A stretch of 64,000 nucleotides of DNA. Source: JAJZRV01 sp027442615. Its GTDB lineage: Bacteria > Pseudomonadota > Gammaproteobacteria > Burkholderiales > Ferrovaceae. Below the pieces are notes generated by a model that was not told the origin of the DNA, ran no database searches, and saw only the letters and a program-made list of their open reading frames with translations. Numbering within the stretch: the first letter of the stretch is position 1; each line of letters opens with the position of its first letter. The translations under genes and the position numbers were made by a program. The DNA lies in the NCBI GenBank assembly GCA_027442615.1, contig DAIBBI010000007.1, forward strand, positions 1 through 64,000, in the 5' to 3' direction. Below, piece after piece: positions 17,196 to 26,769 of the stretch.

Positions 17196-17893
17196 GTCGG
17201 CTGGCAGCGCACCAGGTAGTTGACGCTGGTGTCCTGTCCCAAGGTGTAGGTTTTAAGCAGCGGGTTATAGCTCATGCCCTTGAGGGCCTTCACCTGCAGG
17301 CCGGCTCCGCGCGCCAGGTGAGCCAGTTCGGAGGGTTTGATGAAAAGGCCATATTCATGGGTGCCGCGAGGCAGCAGTTTCAGAATGTATTCCGCGCCGA
17401 TGATGGCCATGGCATAGGATTTGAGATTGCGATTGAGGGTGGAAAAAAACACCTGACCACCGGGTTTGAGGAGGATGGCGCAGGCCTTGATGGTGCTGGC
17501 AGGGTCGGGCACATGCTCCAGGAGTTCCATGCAGGTCACTACGTCGAAACTGGCCGGGTGCTCAGTTGCCATCGCCTCGGCGCTGACCAGGCGGTAATCC
17601 ACCTGGAGGCCGCTTTCCAGCAAGTGCAGCTGCGCTACGCTGAGCGATTTCTCTGCGAGGTCAATGCCCGTGACGAGCGCACCCTGGCGCGCCATGGCTT
17701 CGGCGAGAATGCCGCCGCCACAGCCCACGTCCAGAACCCGTTTGCCCTTCAGCCCCACGGAGTCATCAATCCACTCCAGGCGGAGTGGATTGATGTCGTG
17801 CAACGGTTTGAACTCGCTGTTGGGATCCCACCAGCGATGGGCCAGGGCGCTGAACTTGGCAAGTTCAGCCGGATCCTGGTTACTCTTTGTCAA
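17192..17893 (-). CDS. ubiG: Ubiquinone biosynthesis O-methyltransferase UbiG
   Basis: The 233-residue SAM methyltransferase performs both O-methylations in ubiquinone synthesis. It begins with the UbiG signature ELAKFSALAHRWWDP, followed by the SAM loop LDVGCGGGILAEAMA near residue 55 and the membrane-associating insert around RNLKSYAM. No ATG or GTG is available in the conserved N-terminus; the only suitable start is TTG at 17891-17893, which lies inside the last codons of the upstream ompA-like gene (14-base overlap). Longer versions of this frame run through ompA and are spurious. Confidence 0.9.
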   Translation of the reverse strand: MTKSNQDPAELAKFSALAHRWWDPNSEFKPLHDINPLRLEWIDDSVGLKGKRVLDVGCGGGILAEAMARQGALVTGIDLAEKSLSVAQLHLLESGLQVDYRLVSAEAMATEHPASFDVVTCMELLEHVPDPASTIKACAILLKPGGQVFFSTLNRNLKSYAMAIIGAEYILKLLPRGTHEYGLFIKPSELAHLARGAGLQVKALKGMSYNPLLKTYTLGQDTSVNYLVRCQPT

Positions 17894-18566
17894 ACCAGAT
17901 GTCCGCGCGGCGGTTCTTGGCGCGACCTTCCTTGGTCTTGTTGCTGGCCACCGGATCGAGCTCGCCATGTCCTTCGGTGTGGATCTTGGCAGCTGGAACA
18001 CCCTTGCTGACCAGATAATCCTTGACGGCGTTGGCACGTCGCTCTGAGAGTTTCTGGTTGTAAGCTTTCGTACCGATGGAGTCGGTGTTGCCGACCACCT
18101 TGATGCTGGCAATCCCGACCGCGCCACCTTCAAACCGGGTGCGCTTCAGTTCACGGTCAATGGCCGCCTTACCTTCCGGCTTCACCACGGATTTGTCAAA
18201 GTCGAACAGGGCATCGGCCGAGAGGGTGATGTCCGGGGCCCGGACCACGGGTGCCGGGGCGGGCTCGGCCTTGGCGACCGGAGCGGGCGCGGGCGGGGGC
18301 GGGGGCAGCGGGGCGGGTTGGGCTACGACGGGTGCGGCCTGGCCGCACTCGGTGGTGGGTTGTGTGGAGACGTTATTGGTACCTGTTCCCCAGCATTCTC
18401 CATAATTGTTGTAGACCACCGTGCCGTTGCCGGAATGGACGATGGCGGGGTAAGTCAGGTCTGCAGCCAGGACGGCGGAGGAAAACGCCAAGCTGGAAAT
18501 CGCCAGTCCCAGGCTCAGGGCCGCGGTGGATTGTTTTTGGTTCTTGTTGGGCTCAAGGGGCTTCAT
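17880..18566 (-). CDS. OmpA-family outer-membrane protein
   Basis: The 228-residue protein has a signal peptide (helix ending in SSAVLAADL), a short region with two cysteines, a Pro/Ala-rich linker (about residues 80-105) and a C-terminal OmpA-like peptidoglycan-binding domain. The last carries NTDSIGTKAYNQKLSERRA and KNRRADIWF. It lacks the usual eight-strand beta barrel, so it resembles short OmpA/Pal-like proteins tethering the envelope. ATG 18566 is chosen over the upstream ATG at 18614 because AAGGAG directly precedes it. It is divergent from gyrA and heads the ubiG-gph-trhP group. Confidence 0.88.
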   Translation of the reverse strand: MKPLEPNKNQKQSTAALSLGLAISSLAFSSAVLAADLTYPAIVHSGNGTVVYNNYGECWGTGTNNVSTQPTTECGQAAPVVAQPAPLPPPPPAPAPVAKAEPAPAPVVRAPDITLSADALFDFDKSVVKPEGKAAIDRELKRTRFEGGAVGIASIKVVGNTDSIGTKAYNQKLSERRANAVKDYLVSKGVPAAKIHTEGHGELDPVASNKTKEGRAKNRRADIWFDKE

Positions 18567-18608
18567 GTTTTTTCTCCTTACGAGGGTAACTGTCAAGGTC
18601 GGGGCAGG

Positions 18609-18639
18609 TTGCAAACGCTGCTTGGAGTCTGATTATAAA
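18609..18639 (+). promoter_or_regulatory. Overlapping divergent promoters for gyrA and ompA-like gene
   Basis: On the plus strand TTGCAA (18609-18614) and TTATAA (18633-18638) are separated by 18 bases and face gyrA. On the minus strand a perfect TATAAT (complement of 18632-18637) faces the ompA-like gene, with a poor -35. The two -10 elements share the same bases, so the two directions probably compete for polymerase. Confidence 0.45.
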
Positions 18640-18718
18640 GGATTATGAAACGCTCTGGTTGTGTTAAGATTTCGTGATTTGATTCTTCATCAATCGGCTA
18701 TTCGCTGCAGCGTAACCT

Positions 18719-21304
18719 ATGACCCTATTCGCCAAGGAAACACTCCCCGTCAGTCTTGAAGACGAAATGCGTCGTTCCTACCTGGAATACGCCATGAGCG
18801 TCATCGTGGGACGTGCCCTGCCAGACGTTCGCGACGGTTTGAAGCCCGTGCACAGGCGTGTGCTGTATGCCATGCATGAACTGTCCAACGACTACAACAA
18901 ACCCTACAAGAAGTCGGCGCGTATCGTCGGTGACGTCATCGGTAAATACCACCCCCATGGCGACACGGCGGTTTATGACGCCATCGTGCGCATGGCACAG
19001 GATTTTTCGCTGCGCTATCCTCTGGTGGACGGGCAGGGTAACTTCGGCTCGGTGGATGGCGACAATGCGGCAGCCATGCGTTATACCGAAATCCGCATGG
19101 CGCGCATCACCCACGAGCTTTTGGCTGACATCGATCGCGACACCGTAGATTTTGGTCCCAACTACGACGGATCGGAAAGCGAACCGCTGATCCTGCCGGC
19201 CAGGTTTCCCAATCTGCTGGTTAACGGTTCATCGGGTATCGCCGTAGGCATGGCCACCAACATTCCGCCCCATAACCTGGGGGAAGTGGTGGGCGCCTGC
19301 CTGGCGGTGCTGGCCAATCCGGACATCGACATTGAAGACCTAATTGCCATCATGCCGGCCCCCGACTTTCCCACGCGTGGGATCATCTACGGCACGGCTT
19401 CCGTTCGCCAAGGATATCTCACCGGACGTGGCCGGGTGCTGATGCGTTCGCGCACGCATGTGGAAGACGTGGACAAGGCAGGGGGACGCCAGGCCATCAT
19501 CGTGGATGAGCTGCCCTACCAGGTCAACAAGGCCAACCTCATCATCAAGATTGCCGAACTGATACGCGAAAAACGCATTGAGGGGATTTCCGATCTGCGC
19601 GATGAGTCAGACAAGTCCGGCATGCGCATCGTCATCGAGTTGAAGCGCGGTGAACTGCCCGAGGCGGTGCTCAACAACCTGTTCAAGCAGACACAGTTGC
19701 AGGATTCCTTCGGGATGAACATGGTGGCGTTGGTGGATAACCAGCCGCGCCTGCTCAATCTCAAGCAGTTTCTTGAAGCCTTCCTGCGTCACCGGCGCGA
19801 GGTCATCACGCGGCGGACCGTTTTTGACCTTGGCAAGGCGCGTGATCGCGCCCACATCCTCGAGGGACTTGCGGTCGCCCTGTCCAACGTGGATGAAATC
19901 ATTGCCCTGATCAAGGCCTCTGCGACGCGTAGCGTGGCGCGCGATGCCCTGATGGAACGGGTATGGGATTCGCCACTGGTGCGCGAGATGTTGTCCCGTT
20001 CTCCTGAAAACGCGTCTCGTCCCGCCGGGCTCCCTGCGGAGTATGGCTTGCATCCGGATGGGTATCGCCTGTCCGAAACCCAGGCCGTGGCGATTCTCGA
20101 GATGCAATTGCAGCGCCTCACCGGGCTCGAGCAGGAAAAGATCCGTGACGAATACCGCGAGGTGATGGAACGTATTGCCGATCTGCTCGACATCCTGGCC
20201 CATCCTGAGCGCATCTCCCGCATCATTGCCGAGGAGCTCACGACCATCAAGGAAACTTTCGGCGACGCCCGTCGCAGCGAAATCGTGGTTAATGCGGAGG
20301 ACATCGATTACGAGGACCTCATCACGCCGGCCGAGATGGTGGTGACACTGTCTCATGGCGGCTACATCAAGGCGCAGCCCGTGGGTGATTATCGTGCCCA
20401 GCGCCGCGGCGGGCGCGGCAGGCAGGCTGCTGCCACCAAGGAGGATGATTTCATTGACCGCCTGTTCGTGGCCAACACCCACGACCATATTCTGTGCTTC
20501 TCCAGTCTGGGACGTGTGTACTGGTTGCGTGTATTCAATGTGCCGGCGGGCAGCAGCACCAGTCGTGGCAAGCCCATAGTCAACCTGATGCAACTGGAGG
20601 AAGGGGAGAAGATCAACGCAATCCTGCCGGTCAAGGAATTCGACGAGCAGCATTTTGTGTTCATGGCCACCGCGCTTGGTACGGTCAAGAAAACCCCGCT
20701 CACTGATTTCTCGCGTCCCCGCGCCGCTGGCATCATCGCCGTGGACCTTGACCCGGATGATTATCTGGTGGGTGTGGCCATTACCGACGGAAAGCACGAT
20801 GTGATGTTGTTTTCTGACGAAGGCAAGGCGGTGCGATTTGCCGAGGAAGATGTGCGTCCCATGGGCCGTACGGCGCGCGGCGTGCGAGGCATGCGCCTAC
20901 CGGAGGGACAGCGCGTCATTGCCATGCTGGTTGCCGAGAATGAGACCCAGTCGGTGCTGACGGCTACCGAGAACGGATTTGGCAAGCGCACGCCCATCTC
21001 CGAATACACGCGCCACGGTCGTGGTGGACAGGGCATGATTGCCATCCAGACTTCGGTGCGTAATGGTCGTGTAGTCAGTGCTGCGCTCGTCAATTCTGAC
21101 GATGAACTGATGCTGATTACCACGGGCGGCGTGTTGATCCGTACGCGCGTTCAGGAAATCCGGGAAATGAGCCGGGCCACCCAGGGCGTAACCTTGATCG
21201 CCCTCGACGGAGGCGAAAAGCTGGTGTCCCTTAGTCGCATCGACGAATCGGCGTCCGAATCCGAGCCGGAACCGGATTCGGAACCTGGCAGCGCGGAGGC
21301 CTGA
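18719..21304 (+). CDS. gyrA: DNA gyrase subunit A
   Basis: The 861-residue protein is full-length. The catalytic tyrosine is Y122 in AAMRYTEIRMA. The quinolone-determining region reads HPHGDTAVYDAIV with Thr83 and Asp87; Thr83 is the normal residue in several genera. The GyrA box is present as QRRGGRG near residue 565, followed by the six-blade DNA-wrapping domain, which distinguishes it from ParC. The C-terminus is a short acidic Glu/Ser/Pro tail. It leads a tightly packed same-strand group through cmk. Confidence 0.97.
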   Translation: MTLFAKETLPVSLEDEMRRSYLEYAMSVIVGRALPDVRDGLKPVHRRVLYAMHELSNDYNKPYKKSARIVGDVIGKYHPHGDTAVYDAIVRMAQDFSLRYPLVDGQGNFGSVDGDNAAAMRYTEIRMARITHELLADIDRDTVDFGPNYDGSESEPLILPARFPNLLVNGSSGIAVGMATNIPPHNLGEVVGACLAVLANPDIDIEDLIAIMPAPDFPTRGIIYGTASVRQGYLTGRGRVLMRSRTHVEDVDKAGGRQAIIVDELPYQVNKANLIIKIAELIREKRIEGISDLRDESDKSGMRIVIELKRGELPEAVLNNLFKQTQLQDSFGMNMVALVDNQPRLLNLKQFLEAFLRHRREVITRRTVFDLGKARDRAHILEGLAVALSNVDEIIALIKASATRSVARDALMERVWDSPLVREMLSRSPENASRPAGLPAEYGLHPDGYRLSETQAVAILEMQLQRLTGLEQEKIRDEYREVMERIADLLDILAHPERISRIIAEELTTIKETFGDARRSEIVVNAEDIDYEDLITPAEMVVTLSHGGYIKAQPVGDYRAQRRGGRGRQAAATKEDDFIDRLFVANTHDHILCFSSLGRVYWLRVFNVPAGSSTSRGKPIVNLMQLEEGEKINAILPVKEFDEQHFVFMATALGTVKKTPLTDFSRPRAAGIIAVDLDPDDYLVGVAITDGKHDVMLFSDEGKAVRFAEEDVRPMGRTARGVRGMRLPEGQRVIAMLVAENETQSVLTATENGFGKRTPISEYTRHGRGGQGMIAIQTSVRNGRVVSAALVNSDDELMLITTGGVLIRTRVQEIREMSRATQGVTLIALDGGEKLVSLSRIDESASESEPEPDSEPGSAEA

Positions 21305-21307
21305 TTT

Positions 21308-22387
21308 GTGAGGAGCTTCAATTTTTCGGCGGGGCCCGCCACGCTCCCCACGGAAGTCATTACCCAGGTGCAGGAAGAACTGCCGGACTGGCGCGGTACG
21401 GGCATGTCTGTCATGGAACTGAGCCACCGCAGTCCGGAGTTTGCGGGCATCCTATCCGAAACCGAACTGGATCTGCGCGACCTGCTCGCCATTCCGGAAC
21501 ATTATCGGGTGGTGTTCTGTCAGGAAGGGGCCAGCGCGCACTGGGACATGATTCCGCTCAACCTGCTGCAAGGCAACACCCGCGCTGATTACATCGAAAC
21601 AGGTTATTGGTCTTATCGGGCCATCGAGGAAGGGCGGCGATACTGCAACGTCAATATCGCGGCCTCCAACCGTGTGGACCAATTTTGCGCCATTCCGGAC
21701 CAAAGCGAGTGGCGGCTTGATCCCAAAGCGGCCTATGTGCATTACTGTTCCAATGAAACCATCGACGGCCTGGAGTTTTTCTGGGTGCCCGAAGTGGGCA
21801 AGGTGCCGCTTGTGGTGGATATGTCCTCCCACTTCCTCTCGCGCCCCATGGACATTTCGAAGTTTGGCCTGGTGTATGCCGGGGCACAGAAGAACATCGG
21901 GCCCGCAGGGCTGAGCCTTGCCATCATTCGTGATGACCTGCTCAAGCCATCGGCCCCGGGAACACCGTTCCTGATGGATTACCACAGCCAGGTGCACGCA
22001 CATTCCATGCTCAATACGCCGCCCACCTTCACCATCTGGGTGGCCGGGCTGGTGTTCAAGTGGATCAAGCGGCAGGGAGGCCTCGCGGCCATGGAACGAA
22101 TCAATATCGAAAAATCCCGACTGTTGTATGATTTTCTGGATGGCAGCGAGTTTTACCGTTCGCAGGTCAAGCATCTGGATCGTTCACGCATGAATGTGCC
22201 ATTCCACCTGCGTGAGCCTTCTCTGGACGAGGTCTTTTTGAAGGAAGCCGACTCGCACGGGTTGCATCAGTTGCGCGGGCACCGTGTGGTGGGTGGAATG
22301 CGTGCGTCCATCTACAATGCGATGACTATGGAAGGCGTGAAAGCGCTGGTCTTGTTCATGGCAGATTTCGAGCGTCGATATGGCTGA
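21308..22387 (+). CDS. serC: Phosphoserine aminotransferase
   Basis: The 359-residue PLP enzyme converts 3-phosphohydroxypyruvate to phosphoserine and also serves pyridoxine synthesis. It starts FNFSAGPATLP, the family N-terminus, and carries the cofactor lysine in GAQKNIGPAG near residue 195. The start is GTG at 21308, supported by GGAGG eight bases upstream, three bases after the gyrA stop. Its end overlaps pheA by eight bases. Confidence 0.95.
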   Translation: MRSFNFSAGPATLPTEVITQVQEELPDWRGTGMSVMELSHRSPEFAGILSETELDLRDLLAIPEHYRVVFCQEGASAHWDMIPLNLLQGNTRADYIETGYWSYRAIEEGRRYCNVNIAASNRVDQFCAIPDQSEWRLDPKAAYVHYCSNETIDGLEFFWVPEVGKVPLVVDMSSHFLSRPMDISKFGLVYAGAQKNIGPAGLSLAIIRDDLLKPSAPGTPFLMDYHSQVHAHSMLNTPPTFTIWVAGLVFKWIKRQGGLAAMERINIEKSRLLYDFLDGSEFYRSQVKHLDRSRMNVPFHLREPSLDEVFLKEADSHGLHQLRGHRVVGGMRASIYNAMTMEGVKALVLFMADFERRYG

Positions 22388-23465
22388 TTCAAAACCGGAA
22401 GTGTCGCTGCAGTCTCTGCGGGAGAAGATTGACCAGATTGATCTGGACGTGCTGCGCCTGCTTAACGCGCGCGCGGAGGCCGCAGGCGAGATCGGTAAAC
22501 TCAAGACCGGTGTGCTCTACCGCCCCGAACGCGAAGCCCAGGTGCTGCGTCGCGTGCGGGAACTCAATCCCGGCCCGTTGGGAGCGGATACCGTGGCCTT
22601 CCTGTTTCGCGAAATCATGTCTGCCTGCCTTGCCTACGAACGACCCATCACGGTAGCCTGTCTTGGCCCGTCGGGAACCTACTCCGAGGCTGCGGCCGTC
22701 CGTCAGTTTGGACATGCCGCAAAAATTCTGACCTGCAGCACGCTCGACGATGTCGTGCGTGCTGCGGAAACTGGCAGGGCCGATTTTGCCGTGGTACCCG
22801 TGGAAAACTCCACTGAGGGCGCGGTTGGCCGCACGCTGGACCTGATGATCGAAACGCCTCTCAAGGTTTGCGGCGAAATCCAGTTGCGCATTCGTCATCA
22901 GCTGCTGGCAGCGCCTGAACTGACGGCATTGAAGGATGTGGTGCGTGTATTTTCCCATGGTCAGTCGCTGGGGCAATGCCAGCATTGGCTCAATGCCAAT
23001 TTGTCCCAGGCCGAACGGATTGCGGTGGGCAGCAATGCCGAGGCGGCGCGCCTTGCAGCGGAGCAAACGGGGTCAGCCGCCATTGCGGGGGAGCTTGCAG
23101 GCGAGCGCTACGGACTTCGCGTGCTTCAAGCCAACATCGAGGACGAGCCCACCAATACCACGCGTTTCCTGGTGTTGGGGCCTGAACTCCCCGGACCCTC
23201 CGGGCGCGACAAGACATCCCTGGTGCTTGCAGCGCGCAATCGGCCTGGGGCCATTCATGAACTCCTGACGCCACTGGCCACCTGCGGAGTCAGCATGACG
23301 CGTCTGGAATCGCGCCCGTCGCGCACGGCGCTGTGGGAATACGTTTTTTTCGTGGATGTGGAAGGGCACCAGCAGGAACCTGCCGTGGCCACAGCCATCC
23401 GCGCCATTGAAGAAAAGGCCCTGTTCAGCAAGATTCTTGGTTCCTATCCGGTAGCCGCCCTATGA
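22380..23465 (+). CDS. pheA: Bifunctional chorismate mutase/prephenate dehydratase
   Basis: The 361-residue protein has an AroQ-type chorismate mutase (SLREKIDQIDLDVLRLLNARA, residues 10-30), a prephenate dehydratase domain (CLGPSGTYSEAAA near residue 100; the TRF motif in NTTRFLVLG) and a C-terminal ACT domain (about 275-350) for phenylalanine feedback. It makes phenylpyruvate from chorismate. Overlaps with serC and hisC indicate one operon. Confidence 0.95.
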   Translation: MADSKPEVSLQSLREKIDQIDLDVLRLLNARAEAAGEIGKLKTGVLYRPEREAQVLRRVRELNPGPLGADTVAFLFREIMSACLAYERPITVACLGPSGTYSEAAAVRQFGHAAKILTCSTLDDVVRAAETGRADFAVVPVENSTEGAVGRTLDLMIETPLKVCGEIQLRIRHQLLAAPELTALKDVVRVFSHGQSLGQCQHWLNANLSQAERIAVGSNAEAARLAAEQTGSAAIAGELAGERYGLRVLQANIEDEPTNTTRFLVLGPELPGPSGRDKTSLVLAARNRPGAIHELLTPLATCGVSMTRLESRPSRTALWEYVFFVDVEGHQQEPAVATAIRAIEEKALFSKILGSYPVAAL

Positions 23466-24565
23466 TAGATCTGTGTGACCTCACGCCGTCCTATATCCGG
23501 GACATCGCGCCGTATCAACCGGGTAAGCCCATCGGCGAACTGAAACGAGAGCTTGGCTTGAATCAGATCATCAAGCTTGCCTCCAACGAAAACCCGCTGG
23601 GCCCCAGCCCCAAGGCGCTGTCGGCCATCGAGGCCGCCCTGCCGGAGCTGGCCCTTTACCCCGATGGAAACGGCTTTGAACTCAAGTCCGCGCTGGCAGC
23701 ACGATTCGCTGTGGCGCGCGAAGGGATCGTGTTGGGCAACGGCTCCAATGATGTGCTGGAACTCGTGGCGCGCGCTTTTCTGGGACGCGGTACTTCGGCC
23801 GTTTATTCACAGCATGCGTTTGCTGTTTACCCATTGGTGACGCAGGCCGTTGGGGCTGAACGCATCGAGGTTCCGGCGCTTGATTTTGCTCATGACCTTG
23901 AGGCCATGATTGCAGCCATTCGCTCTGACACCCGCGTGTTATTCGTGGCCAATCCCAATAATCCTACGGGTACCCTGATTCCCGGGCCGAATCTGCATGA
24001 AGCGTTAAGACGCGTGCCGCACCATGTATTGATCGTGCTGGATGAGGCCTACACGGAGTACCTTCAGCCCGATCAACGCTACGATGCGGTGTCCTGGCTT
24101 GGCGAGATACCCAACCTCCTGATTTCGCGCACCTTCTCCAAGGCTTACGGTCTTGCCGGTTTGCGCGTGGGGTTCGGCCTTGCACGCGCCGGAATCATTG
24201 ACCTGCTCAACCGGGTACGCCAGCCCTTCAACGTCAGCAGCCTCGCACTGGTGGCGGCAGAGGCTGCCCTGGGTGATGGTGAATTTCTGGAGCGCACCCG
24301 CGCGCTCAATGCCGCAGGGATGGTGCAGTTGACCTCAGGCTTTCGCCAGCTGGGATTGCCGTTCATTCCCTCTTTTGGCAATTTCGTTGCGGTCAGGGTG
24401 GGGGACAGTGCGCGCATTTACCAGTCCCTGTTGCGGCGCGGAGTCATCGTGCGTCCGGTGGCTGCCTACCAGATGCCGCTTTATCTGCGTGTTTCGGTGG
24501 GGCTTGCGGAAGAAAACGCGGAATTTCTCGCTGCCCTGGAGGCCAGCCTCGACGAGGCGGCTTAA
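23462..24565 (+). CDS. hisC: Histidinol-phosphate/aromatic aminotransferase
   Basis: The 367-residue fold-type I aminotransferase has the PLP lysine in SRTFSKAYGLAGLRVGFG (near residue 222), the NPNNPTGT motif near residue 160 and ASNENPLGPSP near the N-terminus. Position between pheA and tyrA suggests it may transaminate aromatic keto acids as well as histidinol phosphate. ATG overlaps the pheA stop (ATGA). Confidence 0.92.
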   Translation: MIDLCDLTPSYIRDIAPYQPGKPIGELKRELGLNQIIKLASNENPLGPSPKALSAIEAALPELALYPDGNGFELKSALAARFAVAREGIVLGNGSNDVLELVARAFLGRGTSAVYSQHAFAVYPLVTQAVGAERIEVPALDFAHDLEAMIAAIRSDTRVLFVANPNNPTGTLIPGPNLHEALRRVPHHVLIVLDEAYTEYLQPDQRYDAVSWLGEIPNLLISRTFSKAYGLAGLRVGFGLARAGIIDLLNRVRQPFNVSSLALVAAEAALGDGEFLERTRALNAAGMVQLTSGFRQLGLPFIPSFGNFVAVRVGDSARIYQSLLRRGVIVRPVAAYQMPLYLRVSVGLAEENAEFLAALEASLDEAA

Positions 24566-24568
24566 GTC

Positions 24569-25453
24569 GTGGCCGAACCCTTCCAGAAACATCCGCGCCG
24601 GCTTGCCGTCATCGGTGTCGGCCTCATCGGGGGCTCCTTTGCCCTTGCCCTGCGCGAGGCCGCGCATGAGGTGCATATCGTGGGCTATGACCGCGATGAA
24701 ATCAATCTTGCCGCAGCCAGGCATCTCGGTGTCATCAATGGTGTTGCGCACGATGCGGCGACAGCGGTGCGCGATGCGGATATGGTCATGATTGCGGTGC
24801 CGGTGGGCCAATTCGAGGAGGTTCTGCGGGAGATTGCCCCAGCCCTGAGCGCCTCTGCCGTCGTTACGGACGTTGGTAGCACCAAGGGCTCCGTGGTGCG
24901 CGCGGCACAGGCCATTCTGGGCCCGGCCTTCGAGCGCTTTGTGCCGGGACATCCGATTGCGGGGGCCGAGCATAGCGGCGTGCGCGCTGCGCATGCAGAC
25001 CTGTTTCGCGATCGGTCGGTGGTGTTGACTCCGGTAGAAGGGGGACACGAACTGCCGCGCGAGATCATGCGCAAATGCTGGGAAGCCTGCGGAGCGCGCG
25101 TGGAAGAAATGACCGTGGCCCGCCACGACGCCATTTTCGGGGTGGTCAGCCACCTGCCGCACCTGCTCAGTTTTGCTCTGGTGTACGACATCGCAACCCG
25201 TGTCGACGCGGACACTTTTTTTCGTTTTGCGGCTAGCGGTTTTCGCGACTTCACCCGCATTGCCGCGAGCAGCCCGGAAATGTGGCGCGATATCGGCCTT
25301 GCCAACCGCGATGTGCTGTTGCTGGAAATTGCGCGCTACCGCGAACACCTGGATCGATTGAGCCAATTGCTGACCCAGCAGGACGGCGCAGCACTGGAAG
25401 AGTTTTTCCGGGTCGCACGCGAAGCGCGTCGTGGTTGGACTGACACTCCCTGA
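24569..25453 (+). CDS. tyrA: Prephenate dehydrogenase
   Basis: The 294-residue enzyme oxidatively decarboxylates prephenate (or arogenate). It has an NAD(P) motif GVGLIGGSFALALRE near residue 17 and the conserved GHPIAGAEHSG stretch near residue 128. No ACT or chorismate mutase domain is attached. The start is GTG 24569, three bases after hisC. Confidence 0.93.
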   Translation: MAEPFQKHPRRLAVIGVGLIGGSFALALREAAHEVHIVGYDRDEINLAAARHLGVINGVAHDAATAVRDADMVMIAVPVGQFEEVLREIAPALSASAVVTDVGSTKGSVVRAAQAILGPAFERFVPGHPIAGAEHSGVRAAHADLFRDRSVVLTPVEGGHELPREIMRKCWEACGARVEEMTVARHDAIFGVVSHLPHLLSFALVYDIATRVDADTFFRFAASGFRDFTRIAASSPEMWRDIGLANRDVLLLEIARYREHLDRLSQLLTQQDGAALEEFFRVAREARRGWTDTP

Positions 25454-25461
25454 GATTTTCC

Positions 25462-26769
25462 ATGACACAGACTTATCTAGTTCGCCCCGGTGGGGCGCTT
25501 ACGGGCACCCTGCAGGTTCCCGGGGACAAATCCATTTCCCATCGCGCCATCATGCTGGGTGCCATTGCCGAAGGCGTGACCGAAGTGAGCGGGTTTCTGG
25601 AGGGTGATGATGCGCTTGCCACCATGAATGCATTCCGCGCCATGGGAGTGACCATCGATGGTCCGCACCAGGGCCGGGTCACCGTCCACGGCGTGGGCAA
25701 GCACGGCCTCAGGGCTCCCTCAGGGCCGATTGACTGTGGCAATTCGGGAACTTCCATGCGGTTGTTGACGGGGCTTCTGGCCGGCCAGGGTTTTGCGCTC
25801 AGCCTGACGGGCGACGACAGCTTGCGCCGGCGCCCCATGGCGCGCGTGGCCCGACCGCTGCAGGCCATGGGCGCCTCGGTGGAAACCGAACCCGGGGGGC
25901 TGCCGCCGGTGCGCCTTAATCCGGTCAGGCATCTGCATGGCATCCATTACGATTTGCCGGTGGCCAGCGCCCAGGTGAAGTCTGCCGTGTTGTTGGCCGG
26001 CCTCTACGCGGAAGGGGAGACCTCGGTGAGCGAACCGGAACCCACCCGGGACCATACCGAACGCATGCTGGAAGCCTTTGGCTATCCCGTGGTGCGTCAG
26101 GGCAATACCGCCCGGTTGAATGGGCAGGGCGTCTTGCGAGCCACTCCCATCGACGTGCCGGCAGACATCTCCTCGGCGGCTTTTTTCCTGGTGGGCGCTT
26201 CCATCGCTCCGGGATCCGACCTCACCCTGACGGCCGTGGGTGTCAACCCCACACGCACCGGCATCCTCGATATCCTGAAGTTGATGGGTGCGGACATCAC
26301 CCTGCTCAACCCGCGCCTCGCGGGTGGCGAACCGGTGGCCGACATCCGGGTGCGTCATGCGCCGCTGCACGGCATTGCTGTCCCGGAAGCGCTGGTGCCG
26401 CTCGCCATTGACGAATTTCCGGCGCTCTTCGTGGCTGCAGCAAACGCCTCAGGCCGCACTGTAGTGAGCGGGGCGGCCGAATTGCGCGTGAAGGAAAGCG
26501 ATCGCATTCAGGTCATGGCCGACGGTCTGCGGGCGCTGGGGGTGGACGCAACCCCCACGCCGGACGGGATGGTCATTAACGGGGGACGACCCTATGCCGG
26601 CGCCACCATTGACAGCCGCGGCGACCATCGCATTGCCATGAGCTTTGCCATGGCTGCCCTGCAGGCCACGGGCGTCATCACCATCCTCGATTGCGCCAAC
26701 GTGGCCACCTCGTTTCCGGGGTTCGTCCCGTTGGCCGCTGCATCGGGCCTGTCCCTGAGTGTCGCATGA
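25462..26769 (+). CDS. aroA: 5-Enolpyruvylshikimate-3-phosphate synthase
   Basis: The 435-residue protein carries all EPSPS landmarks: PGDKSISHRAIMLGA near residue 20, DCGNSGTSMRLLTG near residue 92, and the KESDRI motif near residue 336. It joins shikimate-3-phosphate and PEP in the step before chorismate synthase. Its last bases overlap the cmk start (ATGA). Confidence 0.96.
   Translation: MTQTYLVRPGGALTGTLQVPGDKSISHRAIMLGAIAEGVTEVSGFLEGDDALATMNAFRAMGVTIDGPHQGRVTVHGVGKHGLRAPSGPIDCGNSGTSMRLLTGLLAGQGFALSLTGDDSLRRRPMARVARPLQAMGASVETEPGGLPPVRLNPVRHLHGIHYDLPVASAQVKSAVLLAGLYAEGETSVSEPEPTRDHTERMLEAFGYPVVRQGNTARLNGQGVLRATPIDVPADISSAAFFLVGASIAPGSDLTLTAVGVNPTRTGILDILKLMGADITLLNPRLAGGEPVADIRVRHAPLHGIAVPEALVPLAIDEFPALFVAAANASGRTVVSGAAELRVKESDRIQVMADGLRALGVDATPTPDGMVINGGRPYAGATIDSRGDHRIAMSFAMAALQATGVITILDCANVATSFPGFVPLAAASGLSLSVA

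Noticed and set aside
18959..18990. Thr at GyrA position 83 as a quinolone-resistance mutation
   Set aside because: Thr is the wild-type residue at this position in several bacterial groups, so nothing indicates acquired resistance.
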